The notes: generated by a model from the letters alone, not told the origin. DNA of 64,000 bases from Bacillus spongiae (GCF_037120725.1 NZ_JBBAXC010000004.1:1-64000); one strand, 5' to 3'; numbered from the stretch's first letter, positions 47,036 through 56,422 are shown. Program-made: numbers and translations.

Positions 47036-47328
47036 TCATTATTTTTTAAAAATTTTCCAACGCTTTTTATTGCCAGCGTCATTTAATCGGTTCTGTGTTT
47101 GAAAAACGAGTTTGGTTGTATGTATGCCTGTTTTGCATGAAGTATGAGCAAGTCGTTCTGAACTGAGAATCTACAATCCGTTTGATTGTTTCTATTTTAA
47201 AATAGCTACTTCGCAAACTATAAAGCTCATCTATAATGCAGAGTGGTCTCTCTTCATTCCGTCAAATAGGAAATCGTAACTGTAGCTACTGACAAAAGAC
47301 TTTTTCGACCTATTTTTTTGTACAACCA

Positions 47329-47371
47329 AAATAAGCAGTGGCTTCTACAAAGAGAAATCCACTGCTTGTTT
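47329..47371 (-). terminator. Terminator of proC
   Basis: AAGCAGTGG (47333-47341) pairs with CCACTGCTT (47359-47367), with further A/T pairing and a T-rich end on the minus strand. The stretch 47036-47328 holds no recognisable gene. Confidence 0.65.
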
Positions 47372-47423
47372 ATTTTGAATGATACTTATGACAAATATTT
47401 TTAGCTTTTTATATGAAGGTCTG

Positions 47424-48272
47424 CTATCGAGCAATCGCTACCGCTTTTTCTTCTAATTCCTGGCTCAGTTCCTTAGAACGTTCGGTTGCACCTTTTACAG
47501 CTTGAGCAATTGCTTCTCCACCACCATGCTGCTTTAATGCATCTAACCCTGCTGCAGTAGTACCGTTTGGAGATGTGACATTTTTTCGAAGTTGAGTCGG
47601 TGTTTCTTCTCTTTCAAGAATCATTTTCGCTGCACCGAGAATCGTCTGTGCCCCAATTTCCCGTGCAAGGTCCGCTTCTAATCCTGCTTCTTTTCCTGTC
47701 TTTTCAATATGCTCCATTAAATAGTAAAAGTAAGCAGGTCCACTGCCAGCAATACCAGTAAAAATGTCCATTTTTGATTCTTGAATTTCATATACTTCAC
47801 CAATGGCACTTAATAAAGCTCTTGCAATGGATGTATGTTGAGCTGTTGCATTTTCTCCTGCTGATATGGCCGTTGCAGATTCTTGCAACATACTAGATGT
47901 ATTAGGCATGACGCGAATAACTGGCTGCCCACTCTGTAAATGTTCCTCAAAAAATGAGGTTTTTACGCCAGCAAGCACTGACAAAACCAACGTATGTGAT
48001 GCTAATTTATCTTTAATCGATTGGACTACTGTGGCAATGTCTTTTGGCTTCATTGCCAAAACAACGACATCAACCTTAGAATAATCTATTTCTTTACTAG
48101 ACAAGCTTGTAATTCCGTATCTCATTTCCAATTCATTCAACCGGTCTTGGTTACTTCGATTTGAAACCATTATATTTTGCTTAGGCAGTTCATTAGTTTG
48201 AATGATTCCTGAGATCATGGCTTCTGCCATCGATCCTGCTCCTAAAAATAGTACGGTTGTCTTATTTAACAT
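47424..48272 (-). CDS. proC: Pyrroline-5-carboxylate reductase
   Basis: Protein of 282 residues. It reduces 1-pyrroline-5-carboxylate to proline with NAD(P)H, the last step of proline synthesis. The dinucleotide fold GAGSMAEAMISGI starts at residue 11. VVVLAMKPKDIATVV and VIRVMPNTSSMLQE are family segments; the signature GSGPAYFYYLMEH near residue 170 and TSPNGTTAAGLDALKQHG near 230 complete it. B. subtilis has several such enzymes (ProG, ProH, ProI); which one this corresponds to is not decided. Monocistronic. Confidence 0.93.
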   Translation of the reverse strand: MLNKTTVLFLGAGSMAEAMISGIIQTNELPKQNIMVSNRSNQDRLNELEMRYGITSLSSKEIDYSKVDVVVLAMKPKDIATVVQSIKDKLASHTLVLSVLAGVKTSFFEEHLQSGQPVIRVMPNTSSMLQESATAISAGENATAQHTSIARALLSAIGEVYEIQESKMDIFTGIAGSGPAYFYYLMEHIEKTGKEAGLEADLAREIGAQTILGAAKMILEREETPTQLRKNVTSPNGTTAAGLDALKQHGGGEAIAQAVKGATERSKELSQELEEKAVAIAR

Positions 48273-48582
48273 TCTATCTCTCCTGTTAGTTTCTGTTTTT
48301 CCCTTACCAATCGTACCATCTTCCTATTTTCTTTCAAGAGTTATGCGGAAAGTCGTAAGTATCTGTGCGAGATAGTGAGAGAAATCGCTAACAATGAATG
48401 GTAAGTGGCTTAAAACGGCTTTAACTGCTTTATAGGAGAGTATATGATTAAATATTGAATGTGGACGATCACTCTTTCACAGAAGGAGAAGAGAGAACCT
48501 TCATTTTTTACACTTTAAGCGAAGCAAAACGACTTCAAGACTACATGATGTTACCCTATTGTATATGATACAATAAAGGAGT
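48273..48582. other. Region before the toxin locus
   Basis: No gene seen. TACAAT at 48569-48574 is a plausible -10 element for the toxin transcript, but its -35 element is weak. Confidence 0.35.
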
Positions 48583-48642
48583 ATAACATACAGGTCAGGG
48601 TGGCTTACAGCTGGCATTCCCCTATTGAAAGGGGGTGTTGGG

Positions 48643-48750
48643 TTGGTAACAGTAAGTGAAATGCTTAATGTGATGATAGGCTTTTCTTCCTTCATAGTTG
48701 CATTAATCACATTAATCGTTACCATCATTGTTTTAATAACAAAAAAGTAA
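48643..48750 (+). CDS. Type I toxin, putative holin-like small hydrophobic peptide
   Basis: A 35-residue peptide from TTG 48643 behind AAAGGGGGTG. It begins VTVSEMLNVMIGFSSF, then a single membrane helix and a KK end, the pattern of putative holin-like toxins (TxpA/BsrG class) of Bacillus. The transcript has long-range complementarity: ATAACATACA (48583-48592) to TGTATGTTAT (48833-48842) and CAGGGTGG (48596-48603) to CCACCCTG (48752-48759), which could hide the ribosome site. A convergent antisense promoter (48899-48927) supplies the expected RNA antitoxin. Expression would damage the membrane. Confidence 0.8.
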   Translation: MVTVSEMLNVMIGFSSFIVALITLIVTIIVLITKK

Positions 48751-48845
48751 ACCACCCTGTACATTGGATTTGCGGCCCGTTGTAGGATGGTTCACTCTTT
48801 CTTAGACTAAGCCAGACTGTGGCTGCCCAGATTGTATGTTATGCA

Positions 48846-48877
48846 GAAGTCTTGGTTCCCGCCAAGGCTTCTTTTTT
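48846..48877 (+). terminator. Terminator of the toxin mRNA
   Basis: GAAGTCTTGG pairs with CCAAGGCTTC around TTCCCG, followed by T6 on the plus strand. It defines a 3' untranslated region of about 120 bases, as in known type I toxins. Confidence 0.75.
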
Positions 48878-48898
48878 AGATTATGTTATACTGTCTTC

Positions 48899-48927
48899 AT
48901 TATACAAAAACCATCGACAGAGGTAAA
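48899..48927 (-). promoter_or_regulatory. Promoter of a putative antisense RNA antitoxin
   Basis: On the minus strand TTTACC (48922-48927) and TATAAT (48899-48904) are exactly 17 bases apart. An RNA starting near 48892 would run leftwards across the 3' end of the toxin message. Confidence 0.6.
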
Positions 48928-49251
48928 GAGTTGCTTTTAAACCATGCTTCTCTATTATATCGTGTTACCAGCTTCGATATGCAAAATGTACAAGGTGATT
49001 TATTATTTTTTACAAAGCCATTTATTCGTATAGTAAAAATGGGTACACACGCTAATTAAGTTTTACGTTTTAGGAGTTCGATACATTGCTACCCAACCTT
49101 CTCTCCCATTTCCCCTGTAGGCTCAGTCTTCTATATTTCCCTTTCTACAACAACATCTTTTGAAATTTTAGAGAAACCTAGTTCAAATTAGCTTATGAGG
49201 AATTCATCAAAACTCTGCCGCTAATCCAAATAGTGAGCGATTTATATCGGT
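48928..49251. other. Intergenic stretch
   Basis: A short plus-strand coding-like run, LNHASLLYRVTSFDMQNVQG then LLFFTKPFIRI, ends at 49060; it has no start signal and no recognised family. Otherwise empty. Confidence 0.3.
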
Positions 49252-49836
49252 TTATGCTAAATGAGAGAGGTCATTTAAAAAGTGGGTTACTCTTTCTTCG
49301 TCACGAATTTCGATAAAACTAATACCCGTATCACCATTTTTAAAATAATAGTCCTTCGTTACAGGCATTTGATAAAATGATTGAAGCAGACAATTAATGA
49401 CACCGCCATGGGCAACGATGGCAATTCTGCGATGTTGCGATGAAGAAAGAATCCTTGAAAAAGCAGATTCTACTCTCATTCGAAACTCGATATGTGATTC
49501 GCCATCCTCATAACTATCATGAAGATATGTTGGCTCCGGATATTTTTTCGCTTCCTCAAATGTTAACCCTGCTTGAATCCCATTATTAAATTCCATTAAA
49601 TCATCTTCAAGCTGAACCGAGCACCCAACTTTCTCTGAAAGTAACTTGGCTGTTTCACTTGCTCTTTTTAAAGGACTTGCCCAAATCATATCAGGTGGAA
49701 ACTCATTCTTCACTCTTTCCCCCATTACATGTACTTGCTGTCGTCCCTTTTCTGTTAATGAAAAATCTGCTCTCCCCTCATGTACATTAAATATATCTGC
49801 TTCTGACTCACCGTGTCTAATGATGATTATCTCCAA
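49252..49836 (-). CDS. Histidine phosphatase family protein (phosphoglycerate-mutase fold)
   Basis: Protein of 194 residues from TTG 49836 behind GGGGAG. The RHG motif IIIIRHGESEAD carries the phosphorylated histidine at residue 8; WASPLKRASETAKLL holds the second phosphate-binding Arg, and IAIVAHGGVINCLL near residue 143 contributes the second catalytic His. The length matches broad-range acid phosphatases such as PhoE/YhfR rather than glycolytic mutase (about 230-250). The substrate is unknown. Single gene. Confidence 0.87.
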   Translation of the reverse strand: MEIIIIRHGESEADIFNVHEGRADFSLTEKGRQQVHVMGERVKNEFPPDMIWASPLKRASETAKLLSEKVGCSVQLEDDLMEFNNGIQAGLTFEEAKKYPEPTYLHDSYEDGESHIEFRMRVESAFSRILSSSQHRRIAIVAHGGVINCLLQSFYQMPVTKDYYFKNGDTGISFIEIRDEERVTHFLNDLSHLA

Positions 49837-50406
49837 CTATGTAATCTCCCCTCTTGGAAAAAAAGAATCGCTTGCCTTACTCCAGAGAAGTTGTGACAAA
49901 GACGATAGAGCCTTTCGTCAAGCCAAAAAAATAATGATACAACCTTAAGCTCTGTTTTCATTCTAGTAGTATACTCACAAAAAAGAGTAGGTCCTAGTGC
50001 TTACTCTTAAAGTAAGAATGAAAGTCGGAAATAGCGTATTCATAATTCTCCTCTGCTTTTTTATTTAGTTTACCATTGGAGGCATCATTTGCCTATACTC
50101 TTACTCTTTTACCCATTTATACAAGGCCGTTTTCGCTAGTTGTTTGTAGAAACTGAACTACAGTTGTAAAGTAAATTTCATGGTCATAGTGATTAAATTA
50201 TCGTTCTGACCCAAAAGACTTATCTACCTTTCTTATTTTATTTACGTCATTTATAAATCGCTTACTAACCTATTTTATTTCATATTAAATTTAAAACAAT
50301 TGAAGCGTTTACGATGATATTGACCCTCCTGCGAGAATCCCTAGTCTGTGAGGAAGCACGGAATCCAAGATCAGATATCCCATTCGTCAGAACAGCATAA
50401 ATACAA
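49837..50406. other. Gene-free stretch of 570 bases
   Basis: No gene supported. A hairpin AAAAGAGTA/TACTCTT lies at 49980-50010. Confidence 0.35.
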
Positions 50407-50458
50407 AAGAGGTCCCGTGCACTTACTGTTGATGATTAGCAAATGCAAAGGGCCTCTT
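50407..50458 (-). terminator. Terminator of the XRE/DUF2975 operon
   Basis: AAGAGGTCCC pairs with GGGCCTCTT across a long loop; it starts inside the stop codon of the XRE gene. A weak T run makes this tentative. Confidence 0.45.
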
Positions 50459-50663
50459 ATTCATCAATATATTCCATAATGTCTCCAGGCTGGCAGTCCA
50501 GTGCTTTACATATGGCTGCAAGTGTGTTGAATCTAACTCCCTTTGCTTTTCCGGTTTTTAACATGGAAAGGTTGACATTCGTTACACCAACCTTTTCAGA
50601 TAATTCATTTAGTGACATTTTTCTATCGGCCATCACTCGGTCAAGTCGAACAATTATTTTCAT
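50457..50663 (-). CDS. XRE/Cro-CI type helix-turn-helix regulator
   Basis: Protein of 68 residues, almost only a HTH domain: MADRKMSLNELSEKVGVTNV, then NLSMLKTGKAKGVRFNTLAA and CKALDCQPGDIMEYI. It belongs to the short YozG-like group that is nearly always encoded next to a DUF2975 membrane protein, as here (11 bases apart). It probably represses its own operon, with the membrane protein modulating it. ATG 50663 has a GGAAG site. Confidence 0.9.
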   Translation of the reverse strand: MKIIVRLDRVMADRKMSLNELSEKVGVTNVNLSMLKTGKAKGVRFNTLAAICKALDCQPGDIMEYIDE

Positions 50664-50674
50664 AGGTATCTTCC

Positions 50675-51169
50675 TTAAATAAACATATCGTTTTCTGTTT
50701 TTATCTTTATTCCAGCCTTTAAGATATAGGCAATTCCAGTCATAATCAGGAAACCAAGTAGATACTCAACAGGAAAGACTAAAATAACAATCTCCTGAGT
50801 AAATACATTCTTCGGATATAAGTCTAATAATCCGCCTCCAATGCTTATGACAAGTTTCAAAAGCCCGAAATATAATATCGTCATCCCGTAACGATTAAAA
50901 ATGCTCGAAATTTCAAGGTCGAATGGGGTCTTTTTCTTCTTCATAGTCTCTAGAACAACAATAAACCGGTCCATTCCAATTAAGACAACGATAAATAGCG
51001 GAATCGTCAGAATAACCGTGAATTGATAGGTAGAAAAGGAAGGAACTAAGACTTCCGTGTGATTAAAAAGCTTATACTTACTTAATGTGTAAGCTTCATT
51101 AGTAAGTAGTAAATTATCAATATAAACCCACAATCCAATAATAACTAACAGTATTTTCGATGTTTTCAT
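50675..51169 (-). CDS. DUF2975 family membrane protein
   Basis: Protein of 164 residues with four membrane helices and the family segment PFDLEISSIFNRYGMTILYF. It is the first gene of the pair with the XRE regulator. The ATG at 51169 has no ribosome site, but a perfect AAGGAGG lies about 40 bases upstream, eight bases before an in-frame ATC at 51196 (IDTQRLISIMKTSK). Either a rare ATC start is used, or an ATG there has mutated and translation is reduced. Function of the family is unknown; it is often linked to membrane stress or regulation. Confidence 0.85.
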   Translation of the reverse strand: MKTSKILLVIIGLWVYIDNLLLTNEAYTLSKYKLFNHTEVLVPSFSTYQFTVILTIPLFIVVLIGMDRFIVVLETMKKKKTPFDLEISSIFNRYGMTILYFGLLKLVISIGGGLLDLYPKNVFTQEIVILVFPVEYLLGFLIMTGIAYILKAGIKIKTENDMFI

Positions 51170-51241
51170 GATAGAAATTAATCGTTGAGTATCGATTTTG
51201 TCTTCCTCCTTATAATTACTTTAATCGTTCTTGTAAATATT

Positions 51242-51276
51242 GTAAAACATTTAATATTTAAAGTAAAACATTAAAT
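51242..51276. promoter_or_regulatory. Direct repeats upstream of the DUF2975/XRE operon
   Basis: GTAAAACATTTAAT (51242-51255) and GTAAAACATTAAAT (51263-51276) repeat with a 21-base period, two helical turns, just before the operon. They are candidate binding sites for the XRE regulator. Confidence 0.45.
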
Positions 51277-51329
51277 TATTAAATTAAAAAGATAATTTTC
51301 ATGTTCCGAATCATGATAACATCAAGAAG

Positions 51330-51770
51330 GAAAGGACACATTGGCTTCGGTATGGAATTGGAAGTGCTTTGGAGCTTCAAGTAATGATACTAGCAAAAAA
51401 GAGATTACGAATTCAACCGTGGTGGCGTTGCAATAAAGCGAGGCATCTCGAAAGAACATAGATGTTTTGTAGTTGCACACGATAGAAATGGTCAAATTCT
51501 CTTTCAAAAGGCAGGGAAAGGGCATATTTAGGTTGATGAATTAGATGTAGTTTTAGGACTTCTGCTTTGTTATGTACAGATACAGCAACAAACTACAATA
51601 TTTTTGCAGTAATGAAGGGGTTGCAACACGAAGCCATCAATATATGCAAAAAGGAGTATAAAAAGAAGGATATCTACCTCATTTAACACGTCAACGGGTA
51701 TCATAAGCGATTGAAAAAGTGGATGGATAGATTTGAAGGAGTGTCAACTAACTACTTTGATAACTACTTA
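51330..51770 (+). pseudogene. IS1595-family transposase relic
   Basis: The plus strand reads, through stops and frameshifts, RGGVAIKRGISKEHRCFVVA and HDRNGQILFQKAGKGHI, then LCYVTDTATNYN (in two frames), and ends in HVNGYHKRLKKWMDRFEGVS and TNYFDNYL. These are the DDE core and conserved end of IS1595/ISXO2-type transposases. The N-terminal zinc ribbon is missing. It is a second relic of the family, besides the one at 500-759. Confidence 0.75.
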
Positions 51771-51872
51771 TTTTGACATAGTTTTCTTGAATTACATTAG
51801 AAAATGACATCAAATGAAATGGTTAAAGAAATGCTTCTCTCTTCGTGTAGAAAGGTACATTTCATTACTGTT

Positions 51873-51909
51873 CAGCAAATAAGAGAAGCATAGTTTCTCT
51901 TATTTGCTG
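51873..51909. terminator. Perfect 15-bp hairpin at the end of the small membrane protein gene
   Basis: CAGCAAATAAGAGAA and its exact complement surround a 7-base loop and overlap the stop of the 51900-52100 gene. There is no T run on either side, so it may work as an RNA-stabilising hairpin rather than as a terminator. Confidence 0.5.
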
Positions 51910-52100
51910 GTTCGGTTTACTTTACTGTTTCTCATTAATCCGTAAACTGCTAGAACAAGCAAAGATAGACATAGAACTATAAATGTTACAGTATAACCTA
52001 TATTATTTTCATTGTAATTTTCATAAGCAAACATGCCCATTACAATAGCATTGATAAAAAGACTTAATAATATCAATGGTTGAATCTTTGTTCTATCCAT
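51900..52100 (-). CDS. Small two-helix membrane protein
   Basis: Protein of 66 residues with two membrane segments (about 8-26 and 35-54) and a basic end, MRNSKVNRTSK. ATG 52100 has AAAGGGGAGTG upstream. Similar in form to many unnamed Bacillus small membrane proteins; no family recognised. Confidence 0.65.
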   Translation of the reverse strand: MDRTKIQPLILLSLFINAIVMGMFAYENYNENNIGYTVTFIVLCLSLLVLAVYGLMRNSKVNRTSK

Positions 52101-52186
52101 TATTTACCACACTCCCCTTTTTTAATATTCTACCATACTATATACCATCCTTTACTAACAATCTTTGAGAAATGAGCCTAAAACAA

Positions 52187-52221
52187 AAAAATAGAGGTAC
52201 TTATCGTACCTCCATTTTTTA
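52187..52221 (-). terminator. Terminator of the DUF4261 gene
   Basis: GAGGTAC-TTATC-GTACCTC with A/T runs on both sides, overlapping the stop codon. Confidence 0.75.
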
Positions 52222-52935
52222 TGCTGGAATTAACTTAACTAACCCAAATGGATTAAAGAAGGCATCATCTTCCTCATATCTAAATTCAGGGATGAAATGG
52301 ATTTTGTATAAAGGTGAATTTGGTTCTAAACTAAATGTATCACCATTATTAAAAGATGGATGCTCAACAATGTTATAAAGGTTGAAATTATTAAAGAGGT
52401 CTGCGGCTTCTTCTGGTGATATTGAAGAAGAAGCAATGACATCAGGTAATCCAAAAGCTTTCATTCCACACGAATAATAACTTTCCTTATCGCCAACAAG
52501 AGTCACAAAGTGAGAATATATAGGGAAATATTCTTGGTTTTCTAAAAGCTGATACCATTCGTCTTTGGTATGTGCAATTCCCGATGTTTCGACTTTTACT
52601 GCTAAACCGCCAGATTTTAATAAAGTTGCTCCGACATCTACTACTTGCTTGAGCCCTTCAAACCCATTTACATTTGCTATTACATATACTGTATGGGTAT
52701 GATGTCCAATCTCATCTAAAAGGTTATCTTCAAAGGTACCTGCATAGGAGAAAGCTTCCTTTAAGTGGCTGTCGTGTTCATACACTTCGACTTCAAAACC
52801 TACGTCTTTTTTTGCATGATGAATTATGTAACCAGCCATTAAATACCCATCTCCGTTAGATGCAACAGCCTGTATTAACTCTGTTCTATTTTTCCACTTT
52901 CCAGGAACTCCAATAATTACTTGTACTTCTTCCAT
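52219..52935 (-). CDS. DUF4261 domain protein
   Basis: Protein of 238 residues from ATG 52935 (AAGGATG upstream). VQVIIGVPGKWKNRTELIQA at the start and YYSCGMKAFGLPDVIASSSI near residue 165 are the conserved parts of DUF4261 proteins, which are soluble and found in many bacteria, sometimes near toxin or immunity genes. No function is established. Here it is monocistronic with its own terminator. Confidence 0.75.
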   Translation of the reverse strand: MEEVQVIIGVPGKWKNRTELIQAVASNGDGYLMAGYIIHHAKKDVGFEVEVYEHDSHLKEAFSYAGTFEDNLLDEIGHHTHTVYVIANVNGFEGLKQVVDVGATLLKSGGLAVKVETSGIAHTKDEWYQLLENQEYFPIYSHFVTLVGDKESYYSCGMKAFGLPDVIASSSISPEEAADLFNNFNLYNIVEHPSFNNGDTFSLEPNSPLYKIHFIPEFRYEEDDAFFNPFGLVKLIPA

Positions 52936-53474
52936 AAACACACACATCCTTGAATACTATGATATAAAATTTTAAGGTCCTCGATGACCTGTCAATCTCC
53001 TTAATTGGAAACAAACAGGATGTAACCCATCATTTAATTTATATTCTTTATTATATTGGTAAAACCCTTTATTTCAATGAAACGAAACCAAGCCAAATAA
53101 TGAGTTCAGCCAACTGAAGGAAGAGCTTAAAAAGCTTTGACTAATCAGCTTTATATAACTTTTGATCGCCCTTAATGAAACTCCAATAGAGTTATATAGT
53201 TTAATAACTCTTTCTAATTATTTCGGTCTACAGCCACACCATATCGCACTCAAGTTCCTCTTTTCTTTCTCGAATCATGCTAACCTATTACAAAAGAGAA
53301 TTAAAAAGAACCAATGTGATGGTCACAATGGTTCTATCTCGTGCACGATGAGCATTATTAACAGCTTCCTTACATACTTACCCATTAGCCATATCCAAAT
53401 AATAATTTGCGAAGATGGATCATTCTAAATTGAAATCATGTAGCTTAGTTTCCTTAATACTAAATGATAACCGA
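52936..53474. other. Gene-free stretch of 539 bases
   Basis: No gene supported. A hairpin (AGAACCAATGTG at 53307-53318 with CACAATGGTTCT at 53324-53335, one mismatch) is the only structure seen; it lacks a T run. Confidence 0.4.
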
Positions 53475-54200
53475 TTATTGCATTTTCAAATTTACTTCGC
53501 CAATTCCCATGTCAACATCTAAGTCAATGATTATATCACTTTTCTCGAACGCTTCATTTACATACACTCCTGAAGACTCCCGAATAAGACCATTAGTAGA
53601 AATTGATCCGATACCATTATCTACTTTTAGTCGAACTCCTATATCTTTTGGTAATAGTACAGTTGTTTCGCCTATTCCTGTATCGATTTTTCCTGTAAAA
53701 CTGTTGGACCTGTTTCCAGTCAAATCAACGGTCAATTCTCCAACACCTGAATGAATATCCAATGATGAGAGTTCAATATCTTGTAAATTTAGGGTACTTT
53801 CAGATGCGCCAGTATCCACTTTCAAATCTATTGGCACATCATTTGTTAGCCTTAAATCCCAGTTATTTTCTATATTATTGCCTAAATTAATCCCCTTATC
53901 CCCTGCAGGCTCAGACAGTTCAATGACCCCTATTTCCCCTTGTTTTTTATAATTACTTTCAGGAACAGGTCGTTCAACATTATATGATACATTTCCTTCT
54001 AACCAATGATCGGTTCCTTGATTTAGTGTCAATTCTCCAACTTTAATATCTATCTCAACTTCCAATGCTTCTGCATCATCTTTTTTAATCATTATTTGTT
54101 TATCTTTCTTCTCACCATCGCTTGAAACTGTAATATTTATGCACCCAACAAGTAAAATGCTTAAACATGACACAAAGACAAACAGAATCCCCTTTTTCAA
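53475..54200 (-). CDS. Toast-rack (LiaF-like) domain lipoprotein
   Basis: Protein of 241 residues from TTG 54200, which stands five bases after AAGGGGTGA; GTG 54209 would overlap that site. A lipobox LVGC near residue 20 predicts a lipoprotein. The rest is a repetitive beta structure (VEIDIKVGELTLNQGTDHWL, VDTGASESTLNLQDIELSSL, IHSGVGELTVDLTGN, VDNGIGSISTNG), the toast_rack_N/DUF2154 fold seen in LiaF and related envelope-stress proteins. It may sense or organise at the membrane surface. No two-component genes adjoin it. Confidence 0.85.
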   Translation of the reverse strand: MKKGILFVFVSCLSILLVGCINITVSSDGEKKDKQIMIKKDDAEALEVEIDIKVGELTLNQGTDHWLEGNVSYNVERPVPESNYKKQGEIGVIELSEPAGDKGINLGNNIENNWDLRLTNDVPIDLKVDTGASESTLNLQDIELSSLDIHSGVGELTVDLTGNRSNSFTGKIDTGIGETTVLLPKDIGVRLKVDNGIGSISTNGLIRESSGVYVNEAFEKSDIIIDLDVDMGIGEVNLKMQ

Positions 54201-54636
54201 TTTAATCACCCCTTATATGTGTCGATACTACAATAATAAGGTAATTATTGGCATGGAAAAACCGGCTTTAGCGTTAATTCTAACTACTTCTAGAGATGTA
54301 GATGAAAGTAAACCACACGTTTTAACCGAGATCAGGTCAACCAGTACGCTTTTTCAGGAACGGCCATTCCATTTACTTGAAATGTATCATTTATGATTCA
54401 CACCATGTTGTCATCAGCTACTCGGTTTTAGTAAAAATCGTTGGCCTTTTCTTTTCCTATGCTGTAGTCATATGTATCTTTTCTACGTCTTTTTATAAAG
54501 CAGTACGAATAACTATAAACATGGGCTCCCTTTTCCATTCATTTATATTATTAAAATAGTCAAATAATGATTGACCAGATTAGCGGATTCACTTACGATT
54601 TAAAAGGAATAAATTTCATATAATGGGAGATTAATA
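54201..54636. other. Intergenic stretch between divergent genes
   Basis: A plus-strand ATG frame from 54254 (MEKPALALILTTSRDVDE, 47 codons) has only a weak AAGG site, and I do not accept it as a gene. Otherwise promoters of the two divergent genes are expected here but not clear. Confidence 0.35.
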
Positions 54637-56259
54637 ATGAATGATAAAATTCAAGAACTTCAAAACCGAGTTGAGCAGTTGGAAAAGCAAGTAAACGATC
54701 TTGAACAAAAAATGAACACATCAGTCAACCCTTCCCACCCTAAAGCTGTTTCACTTATTGACTCCTCACCTTCTAACCAAAACGAGGAAAATGTGAAAAC
54801 ATGGGGAGAAAATATTGGTCAAAAATGGCTTCCACGCATTTTCATTTTCGTTCTCTTGTTAGGAATTGTGTGGGGATTCGCTGCCGCTGTTGAAGGGAAT
54901 TATATTACAGAACAAGTTCGAATCGCCATTGGCTTTGGAACAGCCGTCCTTTTTTATTTCGTCGGAACCTCTCAATTCAAAAAACATCGTCTTAACTTAG
55001 CATATAGCCTTCTCGGAGGAACGATCGTTATTTTATTTTTAACGACCTTTTCTGCCCATATGCTATATGAATTCATTCCGTTTTGGCCAGCGTTCATATT
55101 AAATCTAAGTTGGTTACTATTTGGATTGTATACTGCCTATAAATTTCATTCTGAAGTGATTGCAGTTATTGTTTCAGTTGGTGGATTTTTAGTACCATTT
55201 TTACTAAATGGACAAGAAGGTGGGGAGTGGTTATTTTATACTTACGAGACGTTATTGTATATCGTCTTTTTACTCTACTCATTCCGCTATCACTATCAAT
55301 GGCTTCATTATGTTTCTTTTTTCTTCCTTCCTCTCACAATAATCACGTACCTTTTGTTAAGTGGGACAGGTGGAGAAGCTCCTGCGTATATGATGATCAT
55401 TCAACATGTCTGTATCGGTTTCATCTTATTTTATAAACTTCCTTTACACTATCGTCATCATATCGCAACATTAATACCGAGTACCATCTTGACCTCCTTA
55501 TTTGTTCTAGGAACATTTAAAGATTGGAAACTAGATGCAATACTCCTTATAGCTATTATTGCTTATACAACGCTTTCGCTCTCCCTCTTTTACATGAAGT
55601 CTGCATCTGAGCGAATAGCTTTAGCCGCTTTTCCAGCACTATATTTAATAGCCGTCTATACAAATCACCTTTTTGACAATGAACTTCTGACAATATTAAT
55701 CATGTTCCAAGCGGGATTAGGGATTTATTACTCCACCATTTTAAAAAGCCGGCTTATACTATTTACTTCAGGGGTCACGTTTTTAATTGGCGCTATTAGA
55801 GTGTATGACATGAGGCTTTGGACACTTTGGAGTTTCGAACTACTTGCATGGCTCGCATTTTTTGTTCTCTGTTTCGCTCTGATTGTCCTAACACATAAGC
55901 TTAAGGAATTGTCTTTTCAAATAATTTATAAATGTGGGGTTGTTCTGTTTTCCTTCATGCTATTGGTCTTTCTCTGGTTATTAGGCCCATTACTTACAGT
56001 AGATTACTCTTCCATGGTTCAACAAATGGTTATATCTTTATTGTGGCTTTGTTACGCCGTAGGTTATATCCTTTTTGGAAAATGGAAAAACATCCATCAA
56101 CTCGAAAGCTTTGGTTTAATCATGATCTTTGTCGTTCTACTTAAAGGAATATTTATTGACTTACCTATTTCCTCTCTAGCTATACGGGCCATTTTATTTA
56201 TCGTCCTTGGCACAATCGGTTTAATCGTTTCGCGATTTTCCTATGGAAAAAACCATTAA
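54637..56259 (+). CDS. DUF2339 polytopic membrane protein
   Basis: Protein of 540 residues. The first 60 residues are a soluble coiled coil (IQELQNRVEQLEKQVNDLEQ), followed by the conserved GENIGQKWLPRIFIFVLLLG, GIVWGF junction and about 14 membrane helices. This N-terminal coiled coil plus GxxWLxRIGI/FI-type helix is the hallmark of DUF2339 (predicted multi-span) proteins. Function unknown; the family is found across Bacteria and sometimes linked to envelope assembly. ATG 54637 has GGGAG upstream. Single gene with a terminator at 56368. Confidence 0.85.
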   Translation: MNDKIQELQNRVEQLEKQVNDLEQKMNTSVNPSHPKAVSLIDSSPSNQNEENVKTWGENIGQKWLPRIFIFVLLLGIVWGFAAAVEGNYITEQVRIAIGFGTAVLFYFVGTSQFKKHRLNLAYSLLGGTIVILFLTTFSAHMLYEFIPFWPAFILNLSWLLFGLYTAYKFHSEVIAVIVSVGGFLVPFLLNGQEGGEWLFYTYETLLYIVFLLYSFRYHYQWLHYVSFFFLPLTIITYLLLSGTGGEAPAYMMIIQHVCIGFILFYKLPLHYRHHIATLIPSTILTSLFVLGTFKDWKLDAILLIAIIAYTTLSLSLFYMKSASERIALAAFPALYLIAVYTNHLFDNELLTILIMFQAGLGIYYSTILKSRLILFTSGVTFLIGAIRVYDMRLWTLWSFELLAWLAFFVLCFALIVLTHKLKELSFQIIYKCGVVLFSFMLLVFLWLLGPLLTVDYSSMVQQMVISLLWLCYAVGYILFGKWKNIHQLESFGLIMIFVVLLKGIFIDLPISSLAIRAILFIVLGTIGLIVSRFSYGKNH

Positions 56260-56367
56260 TACTCACGCCTTATAAAAGGATAGAAAGAAAGTCTTTCTTT
56301 TTTGGTTCTGGAACGAGTTATGATTTGTACCACATAAGTTGGAGTTTTTCAATGAAATATGTTTGCC

Positions 56368-56395
56368 AAAATGCGCTCTTAAAGGGGCGCATTTT
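56368..56395 (+). terminator. Terminator of the DUF2339 gene
   Basis: AAAATGCGC pairs perfectly with GCGCATTTT around a 10-base loop, followed by C and T-rich sequence. Confidence 0.7.
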
Positions 56396-56422
56396 CTATG
56401 AAAAGCATCAACGTTAAATCAA

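Noticed and set aside
54254-54396. Plus-strand 47-codon frame from ATG 54254
   Set aside because: Only a weak AAGG upstream and no recognisable protein; more likely promoter DNA of the neighbouring genes.
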